DNA from: Flaccisagitta enflata
Taxonomy: Eukaryota; Chaetognatha; Sagittoidea; Aphragmophora
Direction: 5' to 3'
Assembly: GCA_965153355.1 (NCBI GenBank)
Contig: OZ231128.1
Span: 29,698,001-29,762,000, forward strand
DNA length: 64,000 bases
The first letter of the stretch is position 1, and each line of letters opens with the position of its first letter. The translations under genes were made by a program, and so were the position numbers. Under the pieces are notes generated by a model. That model saw only the letters and a program-made list of their open reading frames with translations. It was not told where the DNA came from and searched no databases. This document shows, one piece after another, positions 1 through 11,140 of the stretch.

Positions 1-50
1 GTCAAATGGTCGGTTGGTTGGTTGGTCAATCGGTCAGTCGCTCCCCTTTT
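1..50. repeat. GTCY-type microsatellite remnant
   Basis: A short run of GGTT/GGTC tetranucleotides (8-40) resembles the (GTCY)n tract of family H. No hairpin end is visible, so it is a fragment cut by the window edge or by the adjoining family M element. Confidence 0.5.
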
Positions 51-600
51 GGGCAGCGGCCCCGAAGGGGCCGATGACCTATGCTTTCTCACATAGGGGA
101 AATTTCTCCTTCTCCTCCTTCTTCTCCTTCTCCTTCTTCTTCTTCTTCTCCGTCCCCCCCCCCACCTTTAGGCCCAAATTCTTGTCTCGAGGCCCAAATC
201 CCAGCCATGAGGCTCAAATCCCAGCCTCAGGGCTCAAATCCCAGCCTTGAGGCCCAACTTCCAGCCTCAAGGCTCAAACCAAAGCCTCAAAGCCCAAATC
301 CCAGCCTCAAGACTCAAATCCCAGCCCCAAGGCTCAAATTATAGTCCCAAGCCCCAAATCCTAGCCTCAAGGCTCAAATTCCAGCCTCCAAGCTCAAATC
401 CCAGCCTTGAGGCTCAAATCCCAGCCTCAGAGCTCAAATAAATCCAGCCTTAGGGCCCCAAATATAGCCTCCAGGCTCTAATTCAATCGTTAAGATTCGA
501 ATAAAAACAGCATAGGTCATCGGTCCCTTCGGGGCCGCTGCCCCTCTAACCACCTCACACCCACAAACGCTCACATAGGGGCATGGGTACCGCTGACCAT
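51..600 (+). mobile_element. Family M minisatellite element, CATAGG subfamily
   Basis: The left terminus (51-105) begins GGGCAGCGGCCCCGAAGGGG, followed by a stem formed around GACCTATG and CATAGGGG. An inverted copy of the start lies at 510-543. Between them are a polypyrimidine tract and a minisatellite of about 18-20 bp (165-480) with a unit like GGCTCAAATCCCAGCCTCAA. A trailing piece ending GGTACCGCTGACCAT follows, as in other copies (43306, 49011, 51739). No coding capacity is credible; open frames here are translations of the minisatellite. The element is probably non-autonomous and its mobilising machinery is unknown. Confidence 0.75.
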
Positions 601-611
601 CTAACGCTTTT

Positions 612-805
612 GCGACTATTTACTTTTTCGGCGTTTTGAGCTTTTTGAGCTTCCTGCTCCTGCCTAAATGCTTTAGTGAGCTCTATCACTGCTCCTGCCC
701 ACCCGCACGCGACTGGGGTAGCTATGTATCCGGCCTTGTTGAATTGAGAGCGGTTGTTGCATTACTGCCCAACCGACCGCTATGTATCCGGCCTTGTTTT
801 ATTTC
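612..805 (+). mobile_element. Family H subfamily A fragment
   Basis: This holds the distal half of a family H element: the two conserved boxes around GCTCCTGCC, then GCACGCGACTGGGGTAGC and GTATCCGGCCTTGTT. The last box is repeated at 776-803. The hairpin and microsatellite head are missing, so it is truncated. Confidence 0.65.
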
Positions 806-933
806 CATATGGAAGTTATAGCCTGTCAATGTGAATACCTACTTCTTTAAGCATTGTTTTTTACATATGTCCTCGCATCTCTAAAACAGGCTTGGTTCAT
901 CGGTCGGTTGTTCTAGATTGTTTGAATTAAGAA

Positions 934-1069
<136 letters not shown>

Positions 1070-1191
1070 CTCCTCCTCACTTCTCTCTTCTCTCTCTCTC
1101 TTTCTTAGTCTAAGATGCGCCAACACATCTCTATATCAATTCATGTCCGTTGTTTAGTTGGTCAGTCAGTCACGCTTATCTTTGACTATTT

Positions 1192-2617
1192 ACCTGGATT
1201 AGGGCCAACGGTTTTTGCATCAAATCCATTGAACACCCCAGCCTGCAGCTTTTTTAAACAGACTATGTCTATACTGTTGAAAACTACTCGCTATATGACT
1301 TTTCTCCGTGATTTAGAGGTGCCAGATTTGATATTTTGATCATAACTTGATGGTGGTTGTGGTAAAAATGTCAAATTTAGGTCATTTTGGCCGCCAAATT
1401 GGGCCACTTAGCCTTAGAAATCAAACCTAAAATCCATGAGATTATAAAACTAGAGCTGAAGATCTCACTAGCGGTGCAATCCGCATGTTTCTATCATTTT
1501 TCGTTTAGATTTGAGAGCATTTCAAAGAGGAAAGGGTTTGAAGGGAAAATGGCAGCTTCAATTTCAGTGGCATTTTGATTTTTCATTTCAATATTTCGCA
1601 GCTTTGGATGGACCAATCTGCATAAAATTGGTGATCAAATTGAAAAGTTTTTCCTGTTCTAGCTGATGGTAAAAAAATTTCTGATCGATATTCCCCCCAA
1701 AAAATTTTAGAGACTGTAGAAGCAGGTGCAAAAAAATCGGATATTTTGCAAATTGGTCAATTTTGGATGAAAAATTAGGCCACTTCCAATTCATAAAAAG
1801 ACTTAAAATCCATGAGCAAAATTAAGTACTGCTCAGGAGCTAACCAGTGGTGTAATCGGCGTGTCAATATGTTTTTGCATTTAGATTTTATAGAACTTCA
1901 AAGATCTAATGGTATGTTAAAACAACAATTTTTGGGTATTTTAATCTTTGAAGTTCTATAAAATCTAAATGCAACATATTGACACGCCGATTATTCTCTG
2001 AGCAGTACTCATTTGCTCATGGATTTTAAGTCTTTTGAATTGGAAGTCTTTAATCTTTTTCATCCAAAATTGATCAATTATTTTGCACTTGCTACTACAG
2101 ACTCTAAAATTTTTTGAAAATGATCAAAAATTTTTTTACCATCTGCTAGAACAGGAAAAATTCTTCAATTTGATCACTAATTTTATGCAGATTGGTCCAT
2201 CCAAAGCCGCGAAATATTGAAATTTGTGAAAAATGTCAAAGTTGCCACTGAAATTGAAGTTACCATTTTCCCTTCAAACCCTTTCCTCTTTGAAATGCTC
2301 TCAAATCTAAACGAAAAATGATAGAAACATGCGGATTGCACCACTAGTGAGATCTTGAGCTCTAGTTTGACAATCTTATGGATTTTAGGTTTGATTTCTA
2401 AGTCTAAGTGGCCCAATTTGGCGGCCAAAATGACCTAAATTTGACATTTTTACTACAACCACCATCATATGATCAAATCAAATCTGGCACCTCTAAATCA
2501 CGGAGAAAAGTCATATAGCGAGTAGTTTTCAACAGTACAGACATAGTCTGTTTAAAAAAGCTGCAGGCTGGGGTGTTCAATGAATTTGATGCAAAAACCG
2601 TTGGCCCTAACCTGGAT
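1192..2617. mobile_element. 1.4-kb foldback (palindromic) element
   Basis: The arms 1192-1905 and about 1950-2617 are inverted copies along their whole length. The outer parts share AGGGCCAACGGTTTTTGCAT and its complement, the inner parts close around CTTCAAAGAT/ATCTTTGAAG. The two arms give near-identical open frames on opposite strands (1387-1578 plus, 2183-2428 minus), which follows from the palindrome and is not evidence for a gene. The precise termini and target duplication are unclear. Confidence 0.8.
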
Positions 2618-3160
2618 TGGCGCACCTATTGGCTTTTTTGGCCTTGTTTTTCTTGCTATTCATTGAAATGTATCATAGTATCTATCTATTACAGTATGTA
2701 TATCTAAAGATCTCACGTGGTGAGCAGATGAACCTGTCATATTCATATCCTTTAGAAATCCATAAGAACGCAACTCGTTCAGCCGAAAGGGTCATGTAAG
2801 TGGAAGATACGACCTCGTGAAGAAGTGAGTGGGACAAGAAAAAATTGGGTCGAATGGAAAGTTTTGACAAGAAACCATGATATGCTAATAAGGAGTTATG
2901 GCCTATATGGAGATTGAGGAAAAGGGATGCGGCGTCGTGTAGTCGCTAAGGCTCAGCTAAGTCGCGCATTCAACCAGTGTCGTGGATGTGAAGTCGGGGA
3001 CACAGACGTGAGGAAGGAAAAAGACACATTGAGACGCAGTGGAGTAGACAAGCAAGGTTGCAAGTGGTAAAATAGCGTCTTCGTTGGTCTTAGGATCTAA
3101 TGATAATCAGAGCTGAGTCACAAAGAAGTTGACATGAATGCCAAAAGTGCAGCAAATCAT
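2618..3160. other. No gene recognised
   Basis: Unique-looking AT-rich sequence with no convincing exon, RNA gene or repeat end. Confidence 0.4.
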
Positions 3161-3165
3161 TACAC

Positions 3166-3309
3166 TTTTTAGCCGCGGACACGCGACACTGTAAGTCACT
3201 TTTCGGTCGGTCGGTCGGTCGGTCGGTCGGTTACAAAGTTGTTTTTCGAGGTCTTCCGCTCCTGCCCATCCGTCCACGACTAATGCTGCCGTGTAAACGG
3301 CCTCGTTTA
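3166..3309 (+). mobile_element. Family H subfamily B element
   Basis: Head AGCCGCGGACACGCGACACT, then a pure (GTCG)n tract, then TTTTCGAGGTCTTCCGCTCC, the partner motif GTCCACGACTAATGCTGCCG and a terminus degraded to GGCCTCGTTT. Compact, non-coding and close to full length. Confidence 0.75.
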
Positions 3310-3429
3310 CAGCTGAGGCCGCTGGCAGCCCGAAATGTAAAAGCTGGGTAGGCAAAACTGACCCTACACGAGAACCACAGATGCAGTATTGAAAATTTAA
3401 AAGCTTATTCAAGAAATGACAAAGAAAGC

Positions 3430-3940
3430 AAATGTAAAGACTCGTTCGCGGTATCGTGGAATATGGAAGCAGAGTAGGGGGACAGGTGGAGGCAAATGGA
3501 GAAAAGCTAAAGCAAATGGCAAGTTGGGGATATGGTATCGCGGAATAATGAAGCAGAGTTGGGGACTGGGAGAAGTATATGAGGAGAAGCAGAAGTGAAT
3601 ATTAGTTGTTAAGTCATGGACGCAGTATTCCAGAACATGGAAGAGAGCAGACTGGAAGAAGCAGATAGAGAATAGCGATAGCAGTTGGTAATTGTTAGGT
3701 AATGGACGCGGTATCTTGAAACATGGAAGCAGAGTTACAGTCTGCGAGTAAAAGATGGAGAGTAGCAATTGCTATTGTTTATTATTAAATCAGGATGCGG
3801 CAACACAGAATATGGAAGCAGAGCCGCAGTCTGTAAGTAGCAAATAGAGAATAGCAATAGCAATTGTTAATTGTTCAGTCATGGACGCGATATCGCGGAA
3901 CATGGAAGCAGAGTCACAGACTGGCGGAAGCGGACGTGAA
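3430..3940 (+). repeat. Degenerate tandem repeat, about six units
   Basis: A unit containing GGACGCGGTATCGNGGAACATGG and GAAGCAGAG recurs at about 3440, 3530, 3615, 3705, 3795 and 3885, separated by A-rich sequence with GAGAATAGCAATAGCAATTG. Spacing is roughly 75-100 bp. Lysine-rich open frames downstream (3864-4205) show no recognisable domain. Confidence 0.65.
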
Positions 3941-4471
3941 GCAGGATAAAGATATCAACTTGCCGCCGACAGAGTTTAAAAGAGGTCGGGACGAGGTCAG
4001 TGTGGAGGTTAAGCCGAAGAAGGGAGATTGGCGCAGGAAACCAAAGCAAGAAAAAAAAAGAAGGGATGAATCTATGCCAGGCAATGAATTCAAAGCCAAA
4101 GAGAAACCAGAAAATAGAACGAGACATGGAGAAAGAAAAGAAACCGAAGGCAGAAGAAAAAAAAGAGAAATCCATGCAAAGATGAAAGAAAATCCTTTCT
4201 GCTAAGAAAATGTGAAAAAAAAAGGGAAGCGGAGACAAAAAAGGGACCAATGCTTTGCAGAGGTTTAAAAAAAGAAGAGACGAAAAGAAGAAGAAAAATA
4301 CAAGAAGAAAAGTATCCCTGTCCGTCTGTCCGTCAGCCTACAGGTCAGCTGGTTTGTCTACCTCAGTCTGTCCATCTGTCCAATAACTGCTCAAAACTGA
4401 TGAGAATGAAAATAAGGTTGATCGCTGAATTAAGTGGGCGGGTAAGATACTAGTATTTGAACTGAAAATCA

Positions 4472-4746
4472 AACAAGCCCGACTGGGCAACGATGCGTCC
4501 GGACTGCGTCTCTGCATGTATTGATCATGTGACATATATGGAGAGACAGATCGAGGAACAGACGGGTGAAAGGACTGAGTAGTAAAGGAGGCTCTCAAAT
4601 CATGTTGGTTGATCATTTGTTTTAATAAAGGATCTGGCCGTGGCCAAAAACCGCCGAAAAACGTGTTTTTTGCACAGGCATAGTAGATGTACGGACGGAC
4701 GAACACCAGACCCTCTTATAGAGATGCGTTCAGGACGAACGCATAC
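4472..4746 (-). mobile_element. Family H subfamily E element
   Basis: Starts AACAAGCCCGACTGGGC with subterminal GATGCGTCCGGAC. It ends with an (ACGG)n-type tract and the hairpin region CTCTTATAGAGATGCGTTC..GAACGCAT. A conserved core, GTGGCCAAAAACCGCCGAAAA, is shared with the copy at 5768. Confidence 0.65.
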
Positions 4747-4749
4747 AAA

Positions 4750-5765
4750 AAGTCACTGAATACTAGAGACGCGTGCAATCACTAAGCTAAAGTGATTTCG
4801 GGAATGAATATTCATCCCATCTGGAAGCAAACCTTCATATGAAAAGAAATAAATGGTATTGAAATATTCAGGTCGGAGAATTTAAGATTACTTTTCTGAG
4901 ACGTTCAATTTTACGAAAATTGCAGACATGATCTAACTGGATGAATAGTTTTTTATAATGTCAAAGCAGATCCCACGAGAAGGAGCCTTTCAACTTTACC
5001 ACAATATGTTAATCAGGTGCATTGTCTAGAACAACTGCGCACGAAAACATAAGTACACGGCAATTCCAATTGCATGCAGATGGGTAGGGGCAGTAATGAA
5101 GGTCACTGGCATATTTTGACATAGTGTTGACTAGAAGCTCATCATTGCAGAAACACGGCCAGATATATGGCTACCAAAGCTGCGCGGGGTGGGCAGGGGC
5201 TGTGATGAAATATACCAATACGCTCTTGGGCTGGAGCGATGTTGCAAAAACTGCTTGTACAACGCGTATCGATAAAAAAGACGCACTTTTGAATGGCTTA
5301 CTGTGACAACAAATTTCAATAATGCTTAATGAAATTCTAGTCCATTGGAAAGCCCTTTGAAAATACTTTCATTTGGTTTCGATCTGGTATTTCCATCTTT
5401 GCTTGTTTGGAAATGCCATTAGTTTGAAAGAAAACTTTGCTTCTTCATTTTCACAATCCCCATATAAAAAGTTCATTTTAACAAAGAGAGCTTCTCTTTG
5501 GAGGGCTCTAGCTCCCAAACCGTTTGAGATACATACCTGGGATTGGTCTAAACTAAAAGATTCTTTGAAAATCTATGAAAATGCCTCAATTAATTTTATT
5601 CATTATCTGTATCTGTTTTATTAATAAAAAGTAAGGTGAGTCTTTTTTTTTCTTTTTTGATACGCGTGGTAAGTGCAAAAGAAAAAAACAAAGTGTGATG
5701 GACTGACTGACATGACAGACGGACCAGCTGACTAACTATCTGGGGTATCATGTCGCGTGCGCCTG
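4750..5765. other. No gene recognised; foldback-like motif
   Basis: Apart from AAACCGTTTGAGATACATAC and GGATTGGTCTAAACTAAAAG at 5517-5561, motifs shared with several foldback elements further right, nothing is recognised. A CTTTGAAA-rich context suggests a decayed foldback element. Confidence 0.35.
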
Positions 5766-5767
5766 AC

Positions 5768-6070
5768 AACAAGCCCAATTAGGCAATGATGCGTCCTGCG
5801 ATGTCACTGTGTGTACTGAATATCGCGCTAAACGTGAGTGACATATGGACGGACAAACAGATTTCAAAATGGCCTGCAAAATGAGCCTCTCGAACCTCGT
5901 TAAAGATCGTTCATGTTGGTGTATGACATTGCCGTGGCCAAAGACTGCCGAAATCTGCGTATTTTGAACAGGCGTAACGGACAGACAGACGGACAGAAGG
6001 ACAGACGGACGTACAGACCCTCTTATAGAGATGCATTTCGGCTCCTGCCCAAATGCGTGCGGCTAGTATG
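5768..6070 (-). mobile_element. Family H subfamily E element
   Basis: Second copy of subfamily E: AACAAGCCCAATTAGGC start, GATGCGTCCTGCGATG, the core GTGGCCAAAGACTGCCGAAA, a (GACA/GACG)n tract and CTCTTATAGAGATGC. The far end runs into subfamily A-like boxes. Confidence 0.6.
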
Positions 6071-6600
6071 GTACCGCCGGATTACTTATTTCTAACCACT
6101 CTAAAGTTGGTAGACAGCAAAGTTTCTTTAAGTAATAAGCAACGATTTGGAAACTGCTTTATTGGTCACTTGGCCCGCCCAACAGTCCATCACTCCGTCC
6201 CTTTGTCGGTTGGTTGGTCACACATTCACTTTACAGGCGTTTTTGTGATTTTTGCATGTGACTGAAATATCCGTTTACCTGGCTTTGAATTTTTGTGGAG
6301 TGATTGGCATCATACTAAAGATTTATGAATCTTACTTAATGATCAGACCTGATGAATGCTATGGTGTCCATGATAATAAATCATGAATAATGATTAAAAA
6401 AATCTAACATGATCACACAGGCAAAAGAAAACGTTCATTTTTTTTCAATGTCATAGTGACACATAAATCGAGATATCAATGACATCGATTATTTTGACAT
6501 GGAAAGGCGTCAGTGATGTAAAATCTGCTTGCAAAATAGGCTTATAAACGAGCACCATGTAGAGCACAACAGCAATGGTGTTTTAGTGAACAATCGACAC
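6071..6600. other. No gene recognised; 3' flank of the HDEL gene
   Basis: AT-rich sequence. TTTATT at about 6159, AATAAA on the minus strand, could be a distant poly(A) signal for the gene ending at 6614. A short GTCGGTTGGTTGG tract lies near 6207. Confidence 0.3.
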
Positions 6601-6613
6601 TAGAGTTTAATTA

Positions 6614-6742
6614 TTAGAGTTCGTCGTGTTGGTATTTTTCCATAATGAAACTCGTCAACGCCTCGTCAGAATTGAGGAGTCCCAGAGTTTCTGCGTCTTT
6701 CAAAGCGATAGGGCAATGCTTCTCGCAAAACGGCATGTAGTC
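6614..6742 (-). CDS. HDEL protein, exon 3 (terminal)
   Basis: 129 nt including TAA. It starts after the acceptor CAATTCAATCAG and encodes DYMPFCEKHCPIALKDAETL onward, ending QHDEL. A family H element lies 28 bp upstream of the acceptor, so the branch point must be in that short gap or inside the element. Confidence 0.6.
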   Translation of the reverse strand, partial: DYMPFCEKHCPIALKDAETLGLLNSDEALTSFIMEKYQHDEL

Positions 6743-9353
6743 CTGATTGAATTGAATATCGAGATACATGAACAAGTGACGCGGGGTCACAATATCGTCG
6801 CGGACGATATTTCCCCATCCACACCCCACATTCCCATCCACACCCCACGCTCCCCATCCACACCCGCACAAACACAAAAAGCACCTAAAATACTCGTTTT
6901 CTCACTTTTCGCCTAGTGCACATGGACCAATGGACGGACGGACCGATGGACGGACCGACGGATGGACAAAGCCTCCTATAGAATTGCGTGTCTGCAACTA
7001 ATACCCCTGACATAATTAAACAAACTGGGAACATATGCCATAAAGAGTTTGGCCCCAGCTCTACCAGATTTGACATAGAAATAGGAAAAATATCATTCTT
7101 TGACAAACAGACCTCTTGATTATGAATTTCTTCCAGGCAGCAGGATTTGTACACTAAGATCTTCCGACAGACCATTTTGACTAACACCAAACAGAAAGTT
7201 ACCATAAAATAGGGTTTCAGCTATCAAAAACACATTCAAATTCATCCTTGATTTTCCTTAATTGGTTTTGATAGTACTTGGATTGTTAATAAATTTCTAG
7301 TTGCATGCACGCAGCTACATATTCCTCTGTCAGTCCGTCCATCTGTCTATCCATCCGTCAGTCCATCCATCCATCCATCACATTGAATTTTTGACTTAAA
7401 AGAAATGCCCCATCTTTTTCCTATTCTTCTTTTTTCCTCAATTTGATTTTCCTTCCTTTTCCTTTTTTTCTCTTTTTCTTTTTCTTTTTCCTTTTCCTTT
7501 CCTTTCTTTTCTTTTCTCTTCCTCTTTTTTTTTTCTCCTTTTCCTTTTTCCTTTTTTTTCCTTTTCTCCTTTTCCTTCCAAAACCTTCCGACATGCCCCC
7601 TTCCCTTCCGAGCAGCGGCGCTGCACGCTGCAACATAATCAAGAGGTCTGTTGACAAAGTAGAGCAACAGAGAGGTATTATTTACCGGTAGAAGGGTGAG
7701 AAGGTAATTTGTCAGAAACGGCAAATCGGATTTTAACTGATTTTCCCCACAATATTTCTACATGAAAATGGCACATATTTACAGCTGTTTTTCGTGACAT
7801 ATACCCAAGCCATTTGTCTTTGATGGCTGGAGAGTTATTCTTTAAATGGTTTTTAGGAAGAGAGGGCCAAGAAATAAACAGGGGCAGCTCCTAAAACAGA
7901 CAAAATTGTACATCAAGTAAACTAGTAGTAATGGACATAGTGGGACTGTCTTTTATCAGAAAATGGCGATTTAATGACTAGAATAGGCTTTAAATCTAGT
8001 TGGTTTTTTTTTATGGAATTTGAATGGAATTTACCCCAGATAGTGTGAACATATCCCAAAGTCTCATTCAAACCACTTTGCTGTGCTCAAATATCAGTTT
8101 GCCTAATTTTGTCAGGGGTGTTAAATAGTAAATAGTTACTGAAAGTGCCTCTGGAGCATTTTTAGCCCCTCAAGTTCAAAAATACTCGCCCCGCTTTACT
8201 ATTGTTGTAATCCATAACCCCACAGCCTTACACACCTGCATCCGCTTTCCTCTAAGAATTTTGTCGTTGTCCAGGAGGCCGCAGGCGTCGGAACAAACTT
8301 GTTCGGCATCGGATCCTCGTGCAAGTCCCAACTTAACAATTTCGCGGAGTTCGCCTAATAACAACTGACAAAATGAGAAAGAAAGTTTAATGTAAAATAT
8401 TTCTTACCGAGTTTGTCACGCACTCATCTTAGCTAGCACGGCATGAAATTCTTCCGGTCAGAAACGGTCAGAAACGTACAATTGACAAAACCCATTTTCC
8501 ATTCGGTCAACATTGATTGCATTGATTTTGATTTTTAACTGGAACTCAACTCCAGTCACACGTCAAACATCTTCATTTTATCAACGATGCTTTTATCAAA
8601 TGACACTTAAAAGTTAAAAGGTCAGCCAATTGTTCATGGCGTTGGAATCAACATTGATCTCAGCCATCTTCGTATAAACAGAAACAAGGAACGAGAGCGT
8701 AGGCGGCGTGGGTGTAGTCCATATGGACGTGGGAGTATGTTGCTGAGAGAGAGAGAGAGAACCACCTCAAACACTCAACCATACCCACACCGACATGATT
8801 GAAACGCCAGATAGAAGCCCAAAGAAGTATTTACAAGGGGCTTTTTGAGTGTCTTAAATTCTTATTTTTAGTCGCGTGCTACGCGACTCTACACCCCGCT
8901 TCGTCCATCGGTCGGTTGGTTGGTCAGTAACATTTAACTTTTTTTCATTATTTTTATTCTTTGACCCTACTGCTCCTGCCCAAATAGTCCTGTGACCTCA
9001 AATATGGCCCCTGCCCACCTGCACGCGACTGGTGTAGCCGTGTATCCGGCCTTGTTTTATCCCGAACTTTAATGCTTGATGCATCTATCAAAAAAGTGCG
9101 TCTTTTCTTTTCTATGCGTGGTAGAATGACGAACATAACTAGATCTAGAGTTGCGTATCTAATCAGCAATCACCCACACTACCTTGAACGGATCGGGTTG
9201 CGAGGGCTTGGATTTCTTCTTTTGCTTGGCTGCGACTTCGAAGATGATGATGGAAGAAATAACAAGAAAGAGGAGCAACGTTCTTGACTTGGTGTGAATC
9301 TGATATGAAATTGGGAACAAGATCATGATCATAAGAGACAAGATATAATGCAT
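6614..9353 (-). CDS. Small secretory/ER protein with twin CX3C and C-terminal HDEL
   Basis: Unrecognised family. The model joins exons 9353-9183, 8364-8236 and 6742-6614; every junction is phase 0 and the product is 142 residues. Residues 1-42 form a strongly hydrophobic leader ending EVAA, then a basic KQKKKSKPSQ stretch (43-52). Residues 65-110 carry cysteines 81, 85, 106 and 110 as two CX3C motifs 20 residues apart, a pattern seen in helical-hairpin proteins. The chain ends in HDEL (139-142), a known ER-retrieval signal, so an ER-lumen location is inferred. Family H copies sit in both introns. The ATG at 9353 could instead lie in an intron, because a good acceptor (TTTCATATCAG) occurs inside the leader exon. 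A missed exon in the long second intron is possible. Confidence 0.62.
6771..7000 (-). mobile_element. Family H subfamily C element
   Basis: AACAAGTGACGCGGGGTCAC start with its own small hairpin, subterminal motif TCGCGGACG, a CCCACAC-rich core, a GGAC-type tract, and the end GCCTCCTATAGAATTGCGTG. Complete copy, inside intron 2 of the HDEL gene. Confidence 0.8.
7001..8235. other. Remainder of HDEL-gene intron 2
   Basis: Contains a (GTCC/ATCC)n tract (7326-7380), a long impure polypyrimidine tract (7427-7580) and otherwise plain AT-rich sequence. No additional exon was recognised. Confidence 0.4.
8236..8364 (-). CDS. HDEL protein, exon 2
   Basis: 129 nt, phase 0 at both ends. The acceptor is excellent (a TTTCTTTCTC tract then TTTTGTCAG). 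The donor CAG|GTGTGTAAG is acceptable. It encodes the first CX3C (VCSDAC) within a helical-looking segment starting LLLGELREIVKLGLARG. Confidence 0.6.
8743..8760. repeat. Short (GA)n
   Basis: Nine GA units within HDEL-gene intron 1. Confidence 0.8.
8866..9057 (+). mobile_element. Family H subfamily A element
   Basis: Head TTTTTAGTCGCGTGCTACGC, then CTACACCCCGCTTCGTCC and a GGTCGGTTGG tract. The tail is GCACGCGACTGGTGTAGCCG followed by GTATCCGGCCTTGTTTT. It lies in intron 1 of the HDEL gene, opposite to the gene. Confidence 0.85.
9183..9353 (-). CDS. HDEL protein, exon 1
   Basis: 171 nt from ATG to donor AAG|GTAGTG, 57 codons, phase 0. It encodes the hydrophobic leader (TLLLFLVISSIIIFEVAA) and a lysine-rich linker. 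The start is uncertain because an intron acceptor could precede ATTCACACC at about 9309. Confidence 0.5.
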
Positions 9354-9531
9354 AATCGATCTTTTATCTTACATATTGTAGCTATATAGTTATAGCGCGT
9401 GTCATCGGATTGCTGCCGACTCTCTTCATTATGCTTGAAACGTGAGCATGACCTTTACTCGTATTTTCTTTATAACTTATAGGCTAAAAGCAAAAGTAGG
9501 GCTGTGAAAGTTCAGGACCGCTTCCAATTAG

Positions 9532-9737
9532 ACAAGTGACGCGGGGTCACAATATCGTTGCAGACGGGTGGGCAGGGGCGTCCAACTCCCATCGACACCA
9601 CAACCTCCAACAAACACAAAAAGTATGTAAAACGCTCATTTCTCAACTTTTCAACTTGATCATTATCGACAAACGGACTGACTGGCGGATAAAACAACGC
9701 ACGGACAAAGCCTCCTATAGAGTTGCGTGTCCGCAAC
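9532..9737 (-). mobile_element. Family H subfamily C element
   Basis: GACAAGTGACGCGGGGTCAC start, subterminal GTTGCAGACGGGTGGGCAGG, core, a GGACTGACTGGCGGA tract, and CCTCCTATAGAGTTGCGTGT ending CCGCAAC. Complete. Confidence 0.8.
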
Positions 9738-10585
9738 GAACAAATTATCCGAATCTTAATCACACAGAAAGTGATTGAGGATGAACTCACCATTTCTATT
9801 CAATAGTAGCCGGCTGTTTCCCGTTACACCAGATGGGTCTGATCGTTAATGGACTTTGACCCCAATTTGTATCTGCGGAAGTTTTTTTTTCTCGCGCGGA
9901 TAAATTGGTTTTGCTTGTGTTGTTTTGTTTTGTTTACGTTCGTAAATTCTCGTTGTTATTGTTTGTATTGATCTTCTTTGTACATATTCGTATATCCTCG
10001 TTCTTGTTAAGATGCAAATTGAATCATATGCTGCTTACTGAAAGTTTGCTTTATGAGAAAATATTCACCGGTATTTGAGATCGTTGATTCAAAGATCTGT
10101 AAGTTAGAACGAGAAAATCCCGATGAACCCAAATTGATAGGGCGTGAAAACTATATTAGCATTCGCTGTGTCAGTCTGCTGCGCCGTTCCTTGAATGGTT
10201 TACCTAACTGCATAACTACAACAAAACAATACTTACAGCGCTCTTCTTGAGAATGGTATAGCAGGATATATAGAAATAAGCCAACAGTGATCGAGCTCTC
10301 CGCTTCAAGACCAACCATTGGTTGAATTCCGGTTTTCCTTATTTTCCAAGCAGTAGAACTCTCTCAGCTCTGTTTAGAGAAAGAGACTTTCCTGCATTTT
10401 CTGCCTGTTTCTCTCTTTCTCTCTTTCTCTCTTTTGGTTCTGAATTAACAACCGGTTCTTGACGCTTTTCATCGCTGGTTCTTGTCGTTCTGATCTCTCA
10501 TTCGGAAATAGTGGCTCCGAGGCTCAGTCCACTGAGTCAAAAAACCGTTAGCCATTTGTTCATCTATCCATGACTGTCCATTTGT
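9738..10585. other. No gene recognised
   Basis: AT-rich sequence with a CTTTCTCTCTTT tract at 10409-10435. An open frame at 10053-10250 has no recognisable domain. Confidence 0.4.
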
Positions 10586-10586
10586 T

Positions 10587-10739
10587 TTTTAGTCGCGGAC
10601 ACGCCGCGTTGGTCGGTCCATCAGTCGGTCCGTCCATCATAGTTGTTTTGAGGTTTTCCACTTCTGTCCACCCGTTCTCGATTGAGGGGATCGAATAGAA
10701 AAAGAAGAAGGAGGAGGAGAAGAAGAAGAAGAAGAAGAA

Positions 10740-10771
<32 letters not shown>

Positions 10772-10795
10772 AATAGAAGAAGAGCAAGAAGAAAG
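10587..10795. repeat. Family H head fragment and (AAG)n tract
   Basis: Head TTTAGTCGCGGACACGCCGC and a GTCGGTCCGTCC tract (10587-10640), then a GAA/GGA trinucleotide repeat (10700-10795). The family H piece lacks its other end. Confidence 0.7.
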
Positions 10796-10819
10796 AGAAA
10801 AAGAAGCAGAGAGAAAGTG

Positions 10820-11046
10820 AACAAGGCCGGTTTCATGGCTACCTCAGTCGCGAGCGGGTGGGTAGGGGTCATATGTATTATGTAAGGTCACTTGACCATT
10901 TGAGCAGGAGCAGTAAGGTCCTCAGGTTAATGAACTGAAATCACAAAAAAAAGTTAAATGAGATGGACCGACAGACCAACAGACAGGCCGACCGACCGAC
11001 GGACGGACATAGCGGGGTGTAGAGTCGCGTAGCATGCGAGTAAAAA
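10820..11046 (-). mobile_element. Family H subfamily A element
   Basis: AACAAGGCCGG start, TCAGTCGCGAGCGGGTGGGT, core with GAGCAGGAGCAGTAAGG, AAAAAAAAGTTAAATG, an (ACCG/ACGG)n tract and AGCGGGGTGTAGAGTCGCGT with the final hairpin. Complete. Confidence 0.85.
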
Positions 11047-11068
11047 AGAACGAGAGAGGAGAGGGGAG

Positions 11069-11072
<4 letters not shown>

Positions 11073-11137
<65 letters not shown>
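11073..11137. repeat. (GA)n microsatellite
   Basis: About 32 GA units directly beyond the tail of the LINE relic at 11138. Confidence 0.97.

Positions 11138-11140
<3 letters not shown>

Noticed and set aside
1387-2428. Two similar 60-80 residue frames on opposite strands, looking like paralogous genes
   Set aside because: They are the two arms of one palindrome.
3864-4205. 113-residue Lys/Glu/Arg-rich frame
   Set aside because: Purine-rich sequence gives such frames by chance; it starts within a degenerate tandem repeat.
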